Positions 1-12,800 of a stretch of DNA of 64,000 nucleotides are shown piece by piece. The stretch is from Girardinichthys multiradiatus (Eukaryota; Chordata; Actinopteri; Cyprinodontiformes; Goodeidae). Under the pieces are notes generated by a model. The model was not told the origin of the DNA. It ran no database searches and saw only the letters and a program-made list of their open reading frames with translations. The position numbers and the translations under genes are program-made. The stretch spans positions 17,508,442 to 17,572,441 of the forward strand of contig NC_061813.1 of assembly GCF_021462225.1 (NCBI RefSeq), read 5' to 3'. How positions within the stretch are numbered: the stretch's first letter is position 1; every line of letters starts with the position of its first letter.

Positions 1-2201
1 TCTGGTGAGACTGCATATCTCATGTTTGTAACACTGCATTTACAAGGTTTTTGCTCGGTTTCCATTTTCTTGACAAATTGGAGAAGCATCTTGGTATAAA
101 TAAGCCATGACAAGGACATGTAGTCTACTAGACCTTGAGCTTAATGTAGCAGTGATTATGGGCTTGGTGTAGGGTTTAGAGTCTTCAAAGAGTTTGGCAG
201 TCAATGCCTCCTTTTCACTCCTTCCCAAACCATAAACCTTGCAGGCAGGTAAATGCATGATGTGTTAAAATAAGAGTTTACTTGCTCTGTGGTAAAGCAT
301 AAATAGCTCAGAATGTATGTTTATTGTATACAAAATAAGAAAAAATAACATAATTACACAGCTGGTTCCATTGCAAGTGTTTGACTCTTGTAAAAAGCTC
401 CAGGCTATCAAAGTAATTTTACTTTATAGTATTAGCTGGCATCCAGAGTAGCATGTCATAACCTCTTTGACATTTTACACCCATTAGTGCTGTGAATCAC
501 CATGGTACAATCTGCTCGAGTGCAAAGGTCAACAAAAGCTGGATGATGTTTCCAGAGCAGCTCAATGCTGTTGGAAGAGCTTGAGCACATGAACTGACTT
601 GTGACCTTTATCTGCTTGATGAAGATGTAAATCACACTTTGTGTTTGCTCTTTGTAAGAAGTTCAAGAGCGCTAGCAAAATTGGTACATCTGTTTAAACT
701 CAAATTATATCACCCATTAGACAGTTTGTTCCTTTGTAATAGAAACATGTAATGTAAGTCGTTTTTGTTAGGAATAACATTAGTTATAGACTAGTAATAG
801 ACCTTTAGTGCTATATTAAATTATACAACTGCGCGATTAAGTAAGCAATCAGTTTAATATGTTTACCAATCTGTCTTACGATCGATTTATGAATCTGAAG
901 TCAATTCTTTTACCTTTACATTTTTTCAGCGCTATGTTCTATTTTTAGAGCATTTGTCATCTAAGGGTATGAACAAATTCACCATGAGCCACTAATGAAT
1001 CTGGTGTAAATGTTATCAATCAAACTATAATATATGTACATGCATTTGATTGATTTGGATTGTAAGTAATAAACCAACTAACAAAGAAAGAACACACAGC
1101 TACTTATAATGATAAGAAATAAAAAGTATAAGTCTAAAATAATGTGTTCGGCATTTTGTTACTCAACGAATAAAGCTTTGTTATTCAGATTTCATCGGAC
1201 TTTTTATGAGAAACGTTTTAGAAAGATCTCCCATGTGATCTGATAACTATCTGCTATAATCAAAAAGGGAGGGAAGGAATTTGAGTCCAATATTCTGACA
1301 CCTGATTATGTCACAGCAGACAGCACAGTATGCTTGACCTACCTGGTATCTGTTTGGTTACTTCAGCCCCCGCCTAGCTGGCTCTCAGGTGTTCAGACCA
1401 TACTTTCACTGGAATCAGCCGACAGAGGAGACTACAGTAGTTGCAGGCAGAGTCTCGCAGTAACAGAGTGTAGAAATAAAGCATTTACCTTCTAAGGAAA
1501 TTGGTAGGCCTATAAGCACGTAATATTAATGAACACAATTCAAATAATTTTCCCCAAACAGTCGTACAGGGCCCAGTTGATCCAGCTCAGCCTTATAGAA
1601 GGTACACATGGCATGGTTGGGTCTAAGCTTCACACTCTCTCTGGTGTGTCATTAAGGTAGCCAGCTTCAAAAACTCATTCTCTCTTCCTGGTTTGCTGCC
1701 ACATTGGAGTTGTCTAACCAAGGACATATTTCCAGGATGATGTTTTGTCAAAACGTATATTTACCCTTGATTGACAAGCCATACAAACCTTTAACAGGAA
1801 AAAAGGGAAGTTTTCCCACAAAGGCTCAGAAAATAGTCCAAGGTCCTCAGTCAGAAGAAACACTTTGAAATCACCTGGAAACTATAATACTATTATAATA
1901 CTATAATATAATCATAATACTAAAACATAACAAAGCTTTCATTGCATTTGCAACTTTGTAAATCTGCATTTTGTTAGCGATTACAAACAATTTCACTCTC
2001 ATGGTTGTCTATTTTAAACAGTATGAAGGGTGAATTTGCATGGCTTTAAAGTTCTGTTTTTTTGGGGTTTTTTTGTATCCCTCTGTTTCAAGAAAAATTT
2101 TGATAAAAGAGATGAAACCATTGTGCCGACCAGGTTGTCTGCTACATTTGGACGAGTCTGAAATGTAAATTCCTAAATCCAGTGTGTGTCTGTGTTGTTA
2201 G
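1..2201. other. Upstream/intronic DNA of tlcd4, no gene seen
   Basis: I find no supportable exon here. The missing N-terminal exons of tlcd4 should lie to the left of the first recognised exon. I looked for the family's Arg-Val-Val-Ser-Thr-x-His type exon and did not find it, so those exons probably lie before position 1. The DNA is AT-rich and looks intronic. Confidence 0.5.
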
Positions 2202-5200
2202 GGGAGACCCTACACTGGTGAAGATTAATGTTGCAATCACAACAGGCTACCTCATATCAGGTAAAGGAAACATGGAGTTTATCCTTGTAGTGTTGAAGAG
2301 CATTTTTTGGGTGTATTGTATCTCAGTTACAGCAGCTTTAAATTAATTATCATGATTTCATGCTTTTTTTGTGTTTGTTTTTCAGATCTGCTGCTTATAT
2401 TTTACTATTGGAAGGCGATAGGGGACAAGTTTTTTGTAGTTCACCATCTGGCAGCATTGTATGCTTACTACTATGTACTGGTGAGTGCCCTATTGTCCAA
2501 TAGCAGAATGTGCAGGCAAGATGGGAAGGAGACAACCAAGGGTGAACAGCTGTGTCCCTGTTTAACTGGGTGGTAGAACTACTAGCAGTGTTTCTTTACA
2601 TCTTGTGAGTATGATGAGTGTGATTATTGTCTATGCAAGCAATAAATCCCAAACTATATCACTATATGTAAATATAATAAAACCTTCTGAGATGTTTTAC
2701 CCCACTGGCTGCTTTTACTATGAAATCTACAAAATGAAGGTTTCTGCAAGTAGCTGAGAATGATTCATTGGTCAGTGTTTGACAATTTGAAACAATGCAT
2801 TCTGCCTTGTATGGCAGCCAAGTTGGCACTGAGAACAAACATGTTCTTGAAACAATCTTGCATCCTCAGTTTATTCAGTTTAGTGTAAGACAAAATACGT
2901 CCCAGGGCATGTCAAATTCAGCTCTGTTAGAGCTGTGCTCCTAACAAGAAAGATTATTTTCATGTTCAGTTAAAAGGTGTATCCTTTCATCAATTGTACT
3001 GTATGTAATAATCTTAGGTGTGGCCATAGTTAAGCCTATCCAGCCTTTTATTTGCACTGCTGTTCACTCTTGGTTCCGAAACCCTCTAGGTCGACAGGGC
3101 CTGACGCACAATTACAGGAAATGGATGACTATGGTAATTTTTGCATGGAATGCTCCGTGATGTTACTGGCTGATAACCTCCCCCCACCTCCTCCTCCCCC
3201 CTCCCACTTTGCCTTTACAATTTCTGTTCTCTTCTGTTTTGTTTTACTAACTCCTTCTGACGGTTCTGATTGTCAGATGAACTTTCCCGAGCTTAAAACA
3301 GATGAAGGCTGATCTGTACTCACTGTGTGCATGCTGGTAGTTCTGAACATCCTACGCAGGCAGGGTCCCTTTCTTGTTACTGTGCATGCAAACAAACCCT
3401 TTTTAACTTTATTACCGACTCCCCTTCTTATGTACGGTACCTTATGCCTGTCTTTTTTCTGTGCCAGAGTCCAGTTCTGCTTTCTACTTCTTCTACTTAT
3501 GCTCTCTAAGATAGTTAGGTCTCTTTACAGATACAATGATGGATGGATTTATTGAGGTTTAAGATGATTTTACACAGTTGCAGTTCAGTTTGCCCCAAGA
3601 CAATAAAAGGTCTGGATTTTCTCTGAAGGCAAAAACAGCAGGAGGACATACATTGTGCATCGCTCTGCCTTTGAGTCTTGAAACAACTTTTGAATAAGGA
3701 TCCATGCTTTATGTTGCTTTGTATGACCTTAACAAATTTATTAAAGTTTTGGTGAACAGGTGCATCAATCATACATTATAAAAACTAGATCTTCACTCAG
3801 ATCTTTTGTTTCATTCCAGTGATTGGTTGCTTTAATACATTAGGTTTTCTGTTTCTATCTTCCTTTATGTCATTATGAACAGCAATAATAATTGCCTTGA
3901 TAATAAGACTGATTGTAGAACTATTTTCCATCAGCAGAAACAGAGCAAACACCTGTTTTTAAAAGGTACGATAATGAGATGTAGTAGGCCATACTGTCAC
4001 TGGACACTCATCACTGTCTTCTCAGGCTACTTCTAAGCTGCAGAAGCAAGGCTTTATATTTGGCATCTGCAATAATAAAAAGCCAAAAGCATTTTATTTA
4101 AGTGTGTTCTCAGTCAGATCCGTCACATGTTGTCACCGTGTGTTTATGTTGTTTATGTCAAATGCTCCTAAAGATTTTAAATATTAAGCCCAAAAGTATT
4201 TGTATGAGAAGCTTTAGCTGATGTTAGTGCATCTTTATAAGTCAAAGCAAGTGTAGTTTGGATCTTTTCACTATGCTCTTATTATCAGTCCCAAATGGCT
4301 TGATCTGAATGTTGTTCAAGTCATTTATGGTTTGTTTCACCGTAGCCTATTCTGTGTTTTTGTGTGTTTTAACTGTTATATAAAGCCTAATGAATAATTT
4401 GTCAACAGTAGATGCATGCTCACTTCTCAGTGTTGTAAGTGTTCCTTATTTGTCTTCAGTTTACTCTTGCTTTCTTTTCCTTCTAATATATCTGTCTGTT
4501 TCTATGTCCTTCGCTGACTTTAACAAGAGCGGCTCCTCTTCAGTCCTCACATGCAAAAGCTACCAAAAAAACAAACAAAAAAACGAAGTTGGGTTGTGTC
4601 ATCTTTGTTCATGCAAAAACTACCAGACGGTTATGTCATTTAGTAAACACAGAGCAGGCCATGATCTAGATGGGGACTTTTTATTCCTGTCTTGTCTGCT
4701 GTTATTGCTGTTGTGTTGTACTGAGCAGATATGATGCCCAGTCACAGTATGGACTTACCAGTTCCTAGGGGTACTAGCATGCTCATGCTAGGTGGATGAC
4801 TTGAAGCGATATCTAAAATGCAATGCAGATGTGCCCTGTTTTTTTTTTTTACACATAGTAAGTATGTTTCAATCACAAACTTCTGTTTCAGCCATGATGG
4901 TAAGTATTTTATCACATGCTTTACAGAGGCTTGCGAAAGTAATCTTACCCTTTCAATTTTTTTTGCCTTTTGACATTTAAACAACAAACTTCAGAATATT
5001 TAATTTGGATTTTACTGGATAAGGCAGTACATAGTAGCACATATTTGGGAAGTTGAAGGAAAGGGATACATGGTTTTCAAAATGTTTTAATAATGACCAT
5101 TTGAAAAGTGTGGCATACATTAAGGGTGTATTCACACCAGGAAAGTCCTTTGGTAGGGAACAAAAGTGGACTTTATTTTTTTCGTTTGGTGTGGTTCACA

Positions 5201-8200
5201 TTCATTTTCCACAGCCCTCTAAACAGAGGAAAACTCTTGTTAAATGTGTCTTGTGCCATTAGATAACTTTGGCAAGGTTTTTTCACTTTAACATGTTTGG
5301 GGGCCCACTCGAACCCCCTCTCCTTCATTTCCTTGCTAAACGTGCTGAACATGATCACATTGTTATGTGTCTTTTCTAGCAGTTGGGTTATGTGTGTCTC
5401 AGTCCAAATATCGAGGAGGCACAAAGTCTCCTCGTTGCTCTAGGTCTGTCCATGGCTCATTGTTTGCAGTATCCAGGCAGTAGTGGCATTAGCAACACTG
5501 GAATGATAATGTTTCTCATGATGCCCTGCTACAGTGGCTTGTTAAGTCCGGAAAAAAGGTCCGGAACAAGGAGGGAAACGAACTCTGGTCCATTTAGAGT
5601 GAACCAAATACGGCAGGTGTGAATGCACCAATAAATTCAGGCTCTTTAACTGTGGTACCCCAAAATTAAATCCAGTGCAGCTGATGACCCTCAAAGCTCA
5701 CTCAGTTTCAGCATAAATAGAGCTGTGCTGAGGTTTATTGGAGAACGTCAGGTAATAGCATCATAAAGACCAAAAGAACTCTCCAAAGATATTTAATCGT
5801 CTCACAGAACAATTCCTCATCCAAAAATAGAAAAAGCACAACTGTAAACTTAGACATGGTCGCCCACCTAAATTGACTGGCAGGGGAAAAAAAGAGCAAT
5901 AATTGGAGAATCCGAGAAAAGGCCTAGGGTATCTCTGGAGGAGCTGCGAAGATCCGCAGCTCCATTACATTTCATTAATCCACCCTTTACAGAGGAGTGG
6001 CAAGGAGAAAGCAATTGTTGAAAGAAAGTCAGTAAAACTCTACTTTAAGCATGCCATATTGGGATACAGCAAAGTTGTCTATGTGTAATTTTTCTTCCCT
6101 TTCATGTGCCACTCTGTGTTGGCCGATCATAAAATTCCAATAAAATATATTGCGCTTTGTGGTCGTAATGTGACAAAATGTGAAAAACTTTAAAAGAGTA
6201 TGAATACTTTTGTAGTCTAATATAAAAATGCTTACCAGGTAACATTAATATATGTTTTATAATTTGTTGGATGCTTATGGTGAAACTAAATAGTGGTGTT
6301 TTTTTTGGGGGGGTTTTTTTCTACCTTAATGCTTACCTTAACTTAAGGCCTCAATTGGACCAATAGGGCTTGTTGCTCCAGATACTGGTTACTCATGACA
6401 CCTGTTCTCCTTTATTCAACCAGAACTTAAAAATTGAATTTGTTTTGAAAATGGTGCAGTATTAGCACCATTATTTCAGAATTTGTGTTATTGCTAGGTA
6501 GCGCGGTAATGATTGGCCTGTAAATACAATGCTATTTACTCTGCATGGCTTTGATTGCTCCCTCACTTGTGGCTGGTTCAGTGTTTGTATTTGTGTAAAA
6601 GACACCCATCATCTCCTGTGCTGAAAGCTTTTTACCGTTGCATTATATTGTTCAAGTTTGTTTTTATGTAAGATATGCAAAATGTTTGCACAACATTTAA
6701 TGACTGACTCATGCACTGTACCACACTGTGTGCAAAAATGCCTGGTTTTGTGTTGGCATTTCTGCATCTTGCCTCTTGTGTTTGCAGGTTTTCAGAGGCT
6801 ACGCGATCACAGTTTTATTGCTGATATTTGGAAACTGTGTGAGGCAAGACATTTTATTGCCTCAGTAGAAGTGATGCCAAGGTTGCCTAGTGAATCCGGC
6901 CTTTATTTCTTAGTCCTGTGTGATGTTTATATTGATAGAGGCTGTCTTATTATCACTTTTCCGGTTGACTAACATTTTACTCCAGTGAAGGTTATCAAAA
7001 GCTTTACTGGCTTAAATTCCTCAGAGAGTATTCAAATCTCATGATGAATAGCAAATATTTACTTACCTCTGTGCAGATTTTTCTTCCAAGGGTATAGTAT
7101 AGTATAGTATAGTATAGTATAGCATAGTATTTCTGCAGTACTAAAGAACCGTTATGGTGGGAATCAGAAAGGGGCTAATTGTGGTTGAAAAATTTAATAA
7201 AAATTTGAGAAAGTATCTTGGGCCCTGAGGGGGAGACTATTTATAGAACTGCCAGATGGATCTATATTGGATCCGAGTTTTCAGCATGGATTTCCTGTGA
7301 AATAGCAGTATTTCTTCTTTTTTTCATGTATATTATGGAAATGGAAATGTGTTCAAATCAGTTCTTTCTGAAGTGTTTACATGCTGTTGTCCTTTGATGA
7401 TTCTTCAGCTAGATGTTATTTGGATGGAGGAAGTCATGCATGGGCTACAATGGCTGCTGATCCAAGTGACTCAATGTCTCGTGTTTGTGCCTTTCATGTT
7501 TTGTTATCTTCTTGTGCTTACCTTGTGTTTTTCCAGGGCCAAGGAATGTTGCCTTATTTTGCTAACTTCCGTCTGCTCGCTGAGTTTTCCACACCATGTG
7601 TGAACCAGCGGTATGTACTTTCCTACTGTTACACCTGGTTTCTCAGGCCATCTTTCACAGTTGTTCATCTTTAGACGATGCATTATTTCTGGAACATATA
7701 GAACAGACTGCACACTTGGAGGCTTGCACTGTTTTATATTCATGCTGTATGTTTAAAACTTAAAATTCTGTAACTCAAATACCAACCTTCTGTAAATTAA
7801 ATATATTCATCTGTTTATAAATGTATATTTTAATGTCCTACCTGTCTGACAAGTTGAATTCGGCTCAGTCGAAAGTGTCAAATTAATTTTTAATCAAGAA
7901 TTATCCACTTTATTTCTAGTGTAAATGTTGTTGTCAATAACTCCAGTTAACTCTGAGCCCAGGGTGGACCATCTAAACTCTTTTATTAGCTCCAAATCTA
8001 TCTCTCATCTGCAAACAATTGAAAAATGCACATTCAGTCATCTTAGAAGTCCTACTACAGCAACAGTAATCTTTAAATTATGAAGTGGTTTTACAGACTT
8101 TTAAGACAACAACACTACTACTATGACGACATTACTCCTGTAGTTAGACCTTTATGGCTGTTGACCCAGGGGATAAGACAGTACTAAAGTAAAGAGTTGC

Positions 8201-9814
8201 ACTGTTTGATTATACTGTGTCATGATCTCAGTATTTAATGGTCAAATGTGTTACAAAGGATGCTTCTGGGATCCCAGTCTATATGGAAATGTTTCCGATT
8301 ATTATTAATATTTTTATGATGAGGATGAAAATATCTTATCTTTGCTCATCTTTAGCTAAAATTGTCTTATGACACATTTTAATTAGAGATGCACCAATCA
8401 GAATGTTGTGTTTGATTTCCAATCTTCGGTACTCTTTAAGCTTCAACCTGCCGATTTGACCCAGTTCTGATTTCCCTTTAGGAACGACAACAGTAATAAG
8501 ATATAAGAACAGCATTAAAAATATTTGATATAAATATGTTGAAACTGATGGTTTCGGTATGAATACTTAAAAGTTTGAATTGAGTGGCTCTTTTTCTATG
8601 CGTCATATTTAATAACAGGTCTACTAAGTTTGGTTTTGACCTTCGGGTATTGATTCACGTCAGGTATGGGCAAACCCTGTTTTCCTATTCATTAATTCCT
8701 ACACCTAGATTACAGTAATGAACTACTTTTAGGTGTCAGTTTTAACTCTGTCTCCTTTGTGCTCAGAATAATTCGACCTGAGTTTAGATCAGGACAAATG
8801 AGCTGTTTCCAGGCCATGGTTTCGACCTGAAGGACATTTGTCTGTTTTTACTTACATTTCCATTATGAAGGACTCTCAGCCTTCTGAACACAGATATGTA
8901 GACAAACCTGATCTGTCATTTTAAATTTCTTTTCCAAACCCCTTCTATTGTTCTTGGCATTGTTGTATTTAGGTCAGCATCCATCTTATCCAACTTTAAA
9001 GTTCATTTGTAATATTCATAAGAAACATTCTAATTAATTTATAGTCTATTATTAAATTGGTACATTTTCTTTTATGATAAATTGGCTGAACTCGCTTTTG
9101 TGACTTTGAGAGAAACTGATGGTGTAATTTACCCGCATACATAGGTCATTAGATTGGGCCGTTAAGGGTAAAAATGCTTAGTCAGCTCTTCTTTGTTCCT
9201 TTGTAGACTGAAACCTTACTATAATAAGTGTACAAATTTAAATTTTAGTTGCTAACATCTATCGGAGTGAAACAAATGTAAACTTACTGTTTCCATTTTT
9301 ATTCATACACTACCTTTCATAACCTGAAAAAAACACGTTAATGTACAAATAGAATCTTTAAACTCTCAAACTGACAAAAGAGGTATTTGGTTTCTATTAT
9401 GTAGAGTCCTGGGTACTTGAAATGGTTTAACATTTTAATATTTACATCTGTCCCCCTGTCACTCAGTGTTCTCATAAAAATGTGTTTCATTTCAGTTGGT
9501 TCTTTGAGGTACTAGGATATCCCAAGTCATCCCGCCCCAACATGGCAAATGGTGTCGCCATGGCAGTTGTGTTTTTCATGGTCCGTATCGCTGTCATGCC
9601 GGTCTACTACAGTCGTATGTTTGCAGTTTACGGCACCGAGGCCTTCTACCTGGTGCCCTGGGGGGGCCGCGTCGCCTGGATCTGCTCCAGTATCTGTTTG
9701 GACATCATGAACATCATGTGGATGCATAAGATTGCGCGCGGCTGCTATAAGGTGCTGCGATCCGCGCGCCACCGCAAAGCTCCAGCGCCTCAGGAGAACG
9801 GAAAGACGGACTAA
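2202..9814 (+). CDS. tlcd4: TLC domain-containing protein 4 (TMEM56), 3' four coding exons, 5' partial
   Basis: TLCD4 (TMEM56) is a multi-pass membrane protein of the TRAM-LAG1-CLN8 group; its biochemical role is poorly known. Visible coding exons are 2202-2260, 2386-2480, 7537-7610 and 9496-9814, all bounded by AG/GT and joining in frame. They encode GYLISD-LLLIFYYWKAIGDKFF, then HHLAALYAYYYVL, then a segment with FANFRLLAEFSTPCVNQR, then the long last exon starting WFFEVLGYPKS and ending in ENGKTD with TAA at 9812-9814. Human TMEM56 has the same order (GYLISDL, IGDKFF, HH-ASLYAYY, GNFRLLAEL, NQRWFFE, C-terminal NGKLD). The HH pair in the TLC core is kept. Several hydrophobic membrane segments are present, with a basic cytosolic tail near the end. 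The start and first exons lie outside what I can see. Teleosts often have a and b copies and I cannot assign which. The gene ends about 9.8 kb before the bco1-like gene on the same strand. Confidence 0.9.
2481..5120 (+). other. tlcd4 intron, first part
   Basis: This stretch lies between the exon ending at 2480 and the MITE at 5125. It contains several open frames under 120 codons but none with domain content, splice logic or a recognisable family. Homopolymer and pyrimidine-rich runs occur near 3180-3210. I see no gene. Confidence 0.6.
5125..5629. mobile_element. MITE with GGTG(T/C)ATTCACACC ends
   Basis: A roughly 505-bp non-autonomous element in the large tlcd4 intron. The left end reads GGTGTATTCACACC. 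The right end, reverse-complemented, reads GGTGCATTCACACC, and similarity continues inward. There is no transposase ORF. The termini resemble short hAT-like elements common in teleosts, but no clear 8-bp target duplication is visible, so the superfamily is uncertain. Confidence 0.65.
5655..6222 (+). mobile_element. Decayed Tc1-like element remnant
   Basis: This relic shows fragments of a Tc1 transposase: a GHPPKLTG-type linker near 5858-5880, then a stretch after 5900 with WRS-C and RSGKEKA. It ends with a terminal segment around 6125-6222 containing AAAATTCCAATAAAATA, GTGGTCGTAATGTGACAAAA and ATGAATACTTTTG. The same terminal motif recurs in the bco1-like gene at 31.8-31.9 kb and 34.24-34.35 kb. 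Internal deletions leave no usable reading frame. Confidence 0.6.
6223..7536 (+). other. tlcd4 intron, second part, with a (TAGTA)n microsatellite
   Basis: Intronic DNA up to the exon at 7537. The only structured element is a pentanucleotide tract at about 7093-7130, seven to eight TATAG units with one unit changed to CATAG. No gene is supported; the open frames lack recognisable content. Confidence 0.6.
7093..7130. repeat. (TATAG)n microsatellite
   Basis: Tandem TATAG/TAGTA pentamers, nearly perfect with one C for T substitution, inside the large tlcd4 intron. Confidence 0.9.
7611..9495 (+). other. Last tlcd4 intron, possible hAT-type repeat fragment
   Basis: Intronic DNA. Around 8386-8460 the text TAGAGATGCACCAATCAGAA resembles the end of a hAT-like MITE; a related end occurs near 51.35 kb (GATTGGTGCATTTTT). 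The rest is AT-rich without recognised content. Confidence 0.45.
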
Positions 9815-12800
9815 CAGAACCAGGATGCCGGTGGTGTGAAAAAACTGCAACAAAAGAGACGATTCTCTCAGTGCACTGCCAGTAGCAGTTTGGACACTCA
9901 GGTTGCTACCATGGCAGCAGAGCAGGACTTGACCCTGCAGGACTGAATGTAATGAGGAAATGTTTCTTTTTTTTTTCGGCAGAAATGTCTTCTAGATGTA
10001 CTAATGGGCCAATGAAGTGGTCGCACCTAAGCCATGATAAGACATTCTAGCAATACTTTATGTGCATGGCCAATTCATTTCTCATGAACAATTCACAAAC
10101 ACAGAACAGATCCTCCCTGAACAAAAGGACTGTTAGCCTGACAACAAATTGTCCACAAGTTTACGCTGTTTTTATGCTTATTGATCAACAGGAGATTTTG
10201 TTTTGCTTTAATACTGCTGATCAAGCAACAGAGAGAAAATGGTGAAATGTGAGTTTCAAGGTTGTTCCGATGCTCAACAATAACGGTCAGTGACACGAGT
10301 TTGTTCCCGCTGAATAAGATAAGACGCGAAGCGAACGAGCTGGATTCACAGAGGGGGGGGTAGGTATGCGTTTCATCGGCCTCATCTCGGTTACCTTTGC
10401 ATGGGTAGAAAAACAAGAGGCTCGGTTGAACCGACATTAGTACTCTGTTGGTAGTTGATTCGTTTTGTCTTGCTGGTGTCAGGGCAAATTAGTTTCATGA
10501 AATTGATTATGTTAACTACTGTGTGAAAAGGAAAAAGGATTTGTAAAGCACTTTTGGTAACACTAAAAGGATACTTACAGTAAGCGGTTCTGTTGGCACA
10601 GACGTCATTTCAAGGTTAGAAATTGAAAATACTGTGGCCACTGATGCATGAAAACCACCTGATATTACTTCAAATGAGAGGGGAAGCATTGCAATGCCTA
10701 AATAATTGACACTTTTTTGTATTGTGTTCTTCACAGAAAATTACATATGTAGTGGAGAAACTGATCCAGTGGGACCAGGTTTGGAATCATTTCAGATGAT
10801 TAGAAGAATCAAGATGTTATGATAAAGAGTGTTTAATTTGAGAAAAATATATAGATTTGTTTAGAGTTCTGGCATCCTTCTACTCTGTCTGCCCTGTTTT
10901 GATAATATTAAGAGAATTTAGACTTTTTGTATCATTTTTTAAACACAAACTGTTGATTTCACCCTACAGCCACATTTCTCAACCAACACGACGGAATTTA
11001 AGATTAAGAAACCAAATTCAGCAAATGATCTTCAAGGCACCTTTAATTTGTACTTAGCAGGGAAACATAAAATGTTCCTTTCTTTGGAGTTCTTTTTAAC
11101 TGATCCAAGATTGTTTGCTTTTTAACGCACAAGAAAAAATGGAAAGGTCAGGAGGTTTTCAGGTAAAATGTCATTTTTTTTGGTAATTCTGCTATAAAAG
11201 CAGCTCCATGCTAAGAGAAGAATGGGAGCACTTCTGAGCATAAAGTGTTATAGGTTCAAATAAAGGGTTCAGCCCACTCATGATGTTCTGTATGTACTTC
11301 AATTCCCATGAGCTCTAGAGGAAAAAGCTCCCATCAGATTTTGAGTTCAGCAGAAATAAGGATTGTAAAAATTTTTTAACTATGGCTTGCTGTCTTCAGT
11401 GTTTGATTTTGTTGTTTTTTTTGTTGCCATTTTAGAACAACGTGTGATTGCACAGTGGATATTGTGTGACACTCGACACAAACACACAAACGTGTTTCTC
11501 AGTGATTAAAACTGCGTTCTTCCCAAGTCTGATGCCCGTCTAATGTGATCACTTTGCCTTTGTTGTGTTGTACTTTTTCAACAAAAGTTATGAGTGGCGG
11601 GGCTTCTGTTCGGTCGAGTTTTCCCTCCTTTCTTACTATAATTTTTTGTACATGTGTGAAGTTCATTTGTTTTCCTGACATTCTCTCTCTCTGCATGATG
11701 TGACCTTTCACAGTATGTAAAGCATTTGATTTTGTTCTTGATTTTTATTTACTTTGGTGTTTTTCAGCAGTGTGAAACCCTTAAACCGTTTATTTCTGGC
11801 AAAGCACTCAGACAGATTTGGCAGAGCTGAATGTGCCAGATGTCATCTTCAGGTCAATAGTCATAAAAAGGAAGAATTTCTCACTGGGATTCAGGGGAAA
11901 CAGCATCAGGCTCTTTCTGAATGGAAACGGTGAAGCTCATGTATGGTCAACATGGCCGTCTTCATGCACCTTCTGTAAACTGCATGTGGTTTTGCATGGG
12001 GACTGCATTGTAAACAAATTAGCATATACATTTGTGAAGACCAGCTTTGTTCTTTTTTTTCTTACTACATGTAGATAATGTTTACTTAAACTTTATTCTT
12101 GTACTGTGCCACAAAATGTAGTCCACAGAAAACGATGATAATGATGTGATGCTAACATGAACAAGCAGATATTTAGACCAGTATCCAGCACAGAATATAC
12201 AGTAAGGGAATACTTGAAAATAATCAGCACAGTTTAAAACAATCTGGGCAGTGCAAATAAACATGAGTCTTACAAGCGTCTCACATAATGTGTTGCATTG
12301 TTTTTGAGTTATTATTCTAATGGGAGTTGACCTAAGAAAAAGGCCGTGCATTTAAAACGGGGAAGCTGTTGCTTCTAGCAACTTTGAATTGTAGGAGTTT
12401 CTGTTTTTAATGCCTTTTAAGAAAAGTATCGGAGTAGTTGGAGTGTTTTATGACATTCTATGAATGTACTGGAGATAGACATTTGTCAATCACATTTTCA
12501 TTTATTCTTGAAAATAAAAACCAAATTAACTCACGTGACGTGTCTCATTTAGCGAAAGTATTCTATTTTTTTAGCAACTTTTGATCCTCATGCTATTCCA
12601 ATATTGTCTGAAACATAGCACATCTATTCAAGAGTAAGCATGACTAGTATATCAATGTTTCTACGTTATATTTTTCATACTTGACATCTATCTTCTATTT
12701 AACTTTAGAACTTTGTACAATGTGGCATAGCAGACGTTGGCTACTAACGTCAAGATTTTGCCAACCATTATTCAAGTCTCATCTGGTTGTCTTATAAAAG

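Noticed and set aside
40..258. Minus-strand open frame of 72 codons at the left edge
   Set aside because: No family likeness, no splice context tied to tlcd4 (which is on the plus strand), and composition typical of chance frames.
3052..3555. Overlapping open frames in the tlcd4 intron, one with a Pro-rich run
   Set aside because: The Pro run comes from a simple CCT/CCC tract. The frames lie inside an intron and have no recognised domain.
9527..9853. Minus-strand frame of 108 codons
   Set aside because: Complete shadow of the last tlcd4 exon, which has clear homology on the plus strand.
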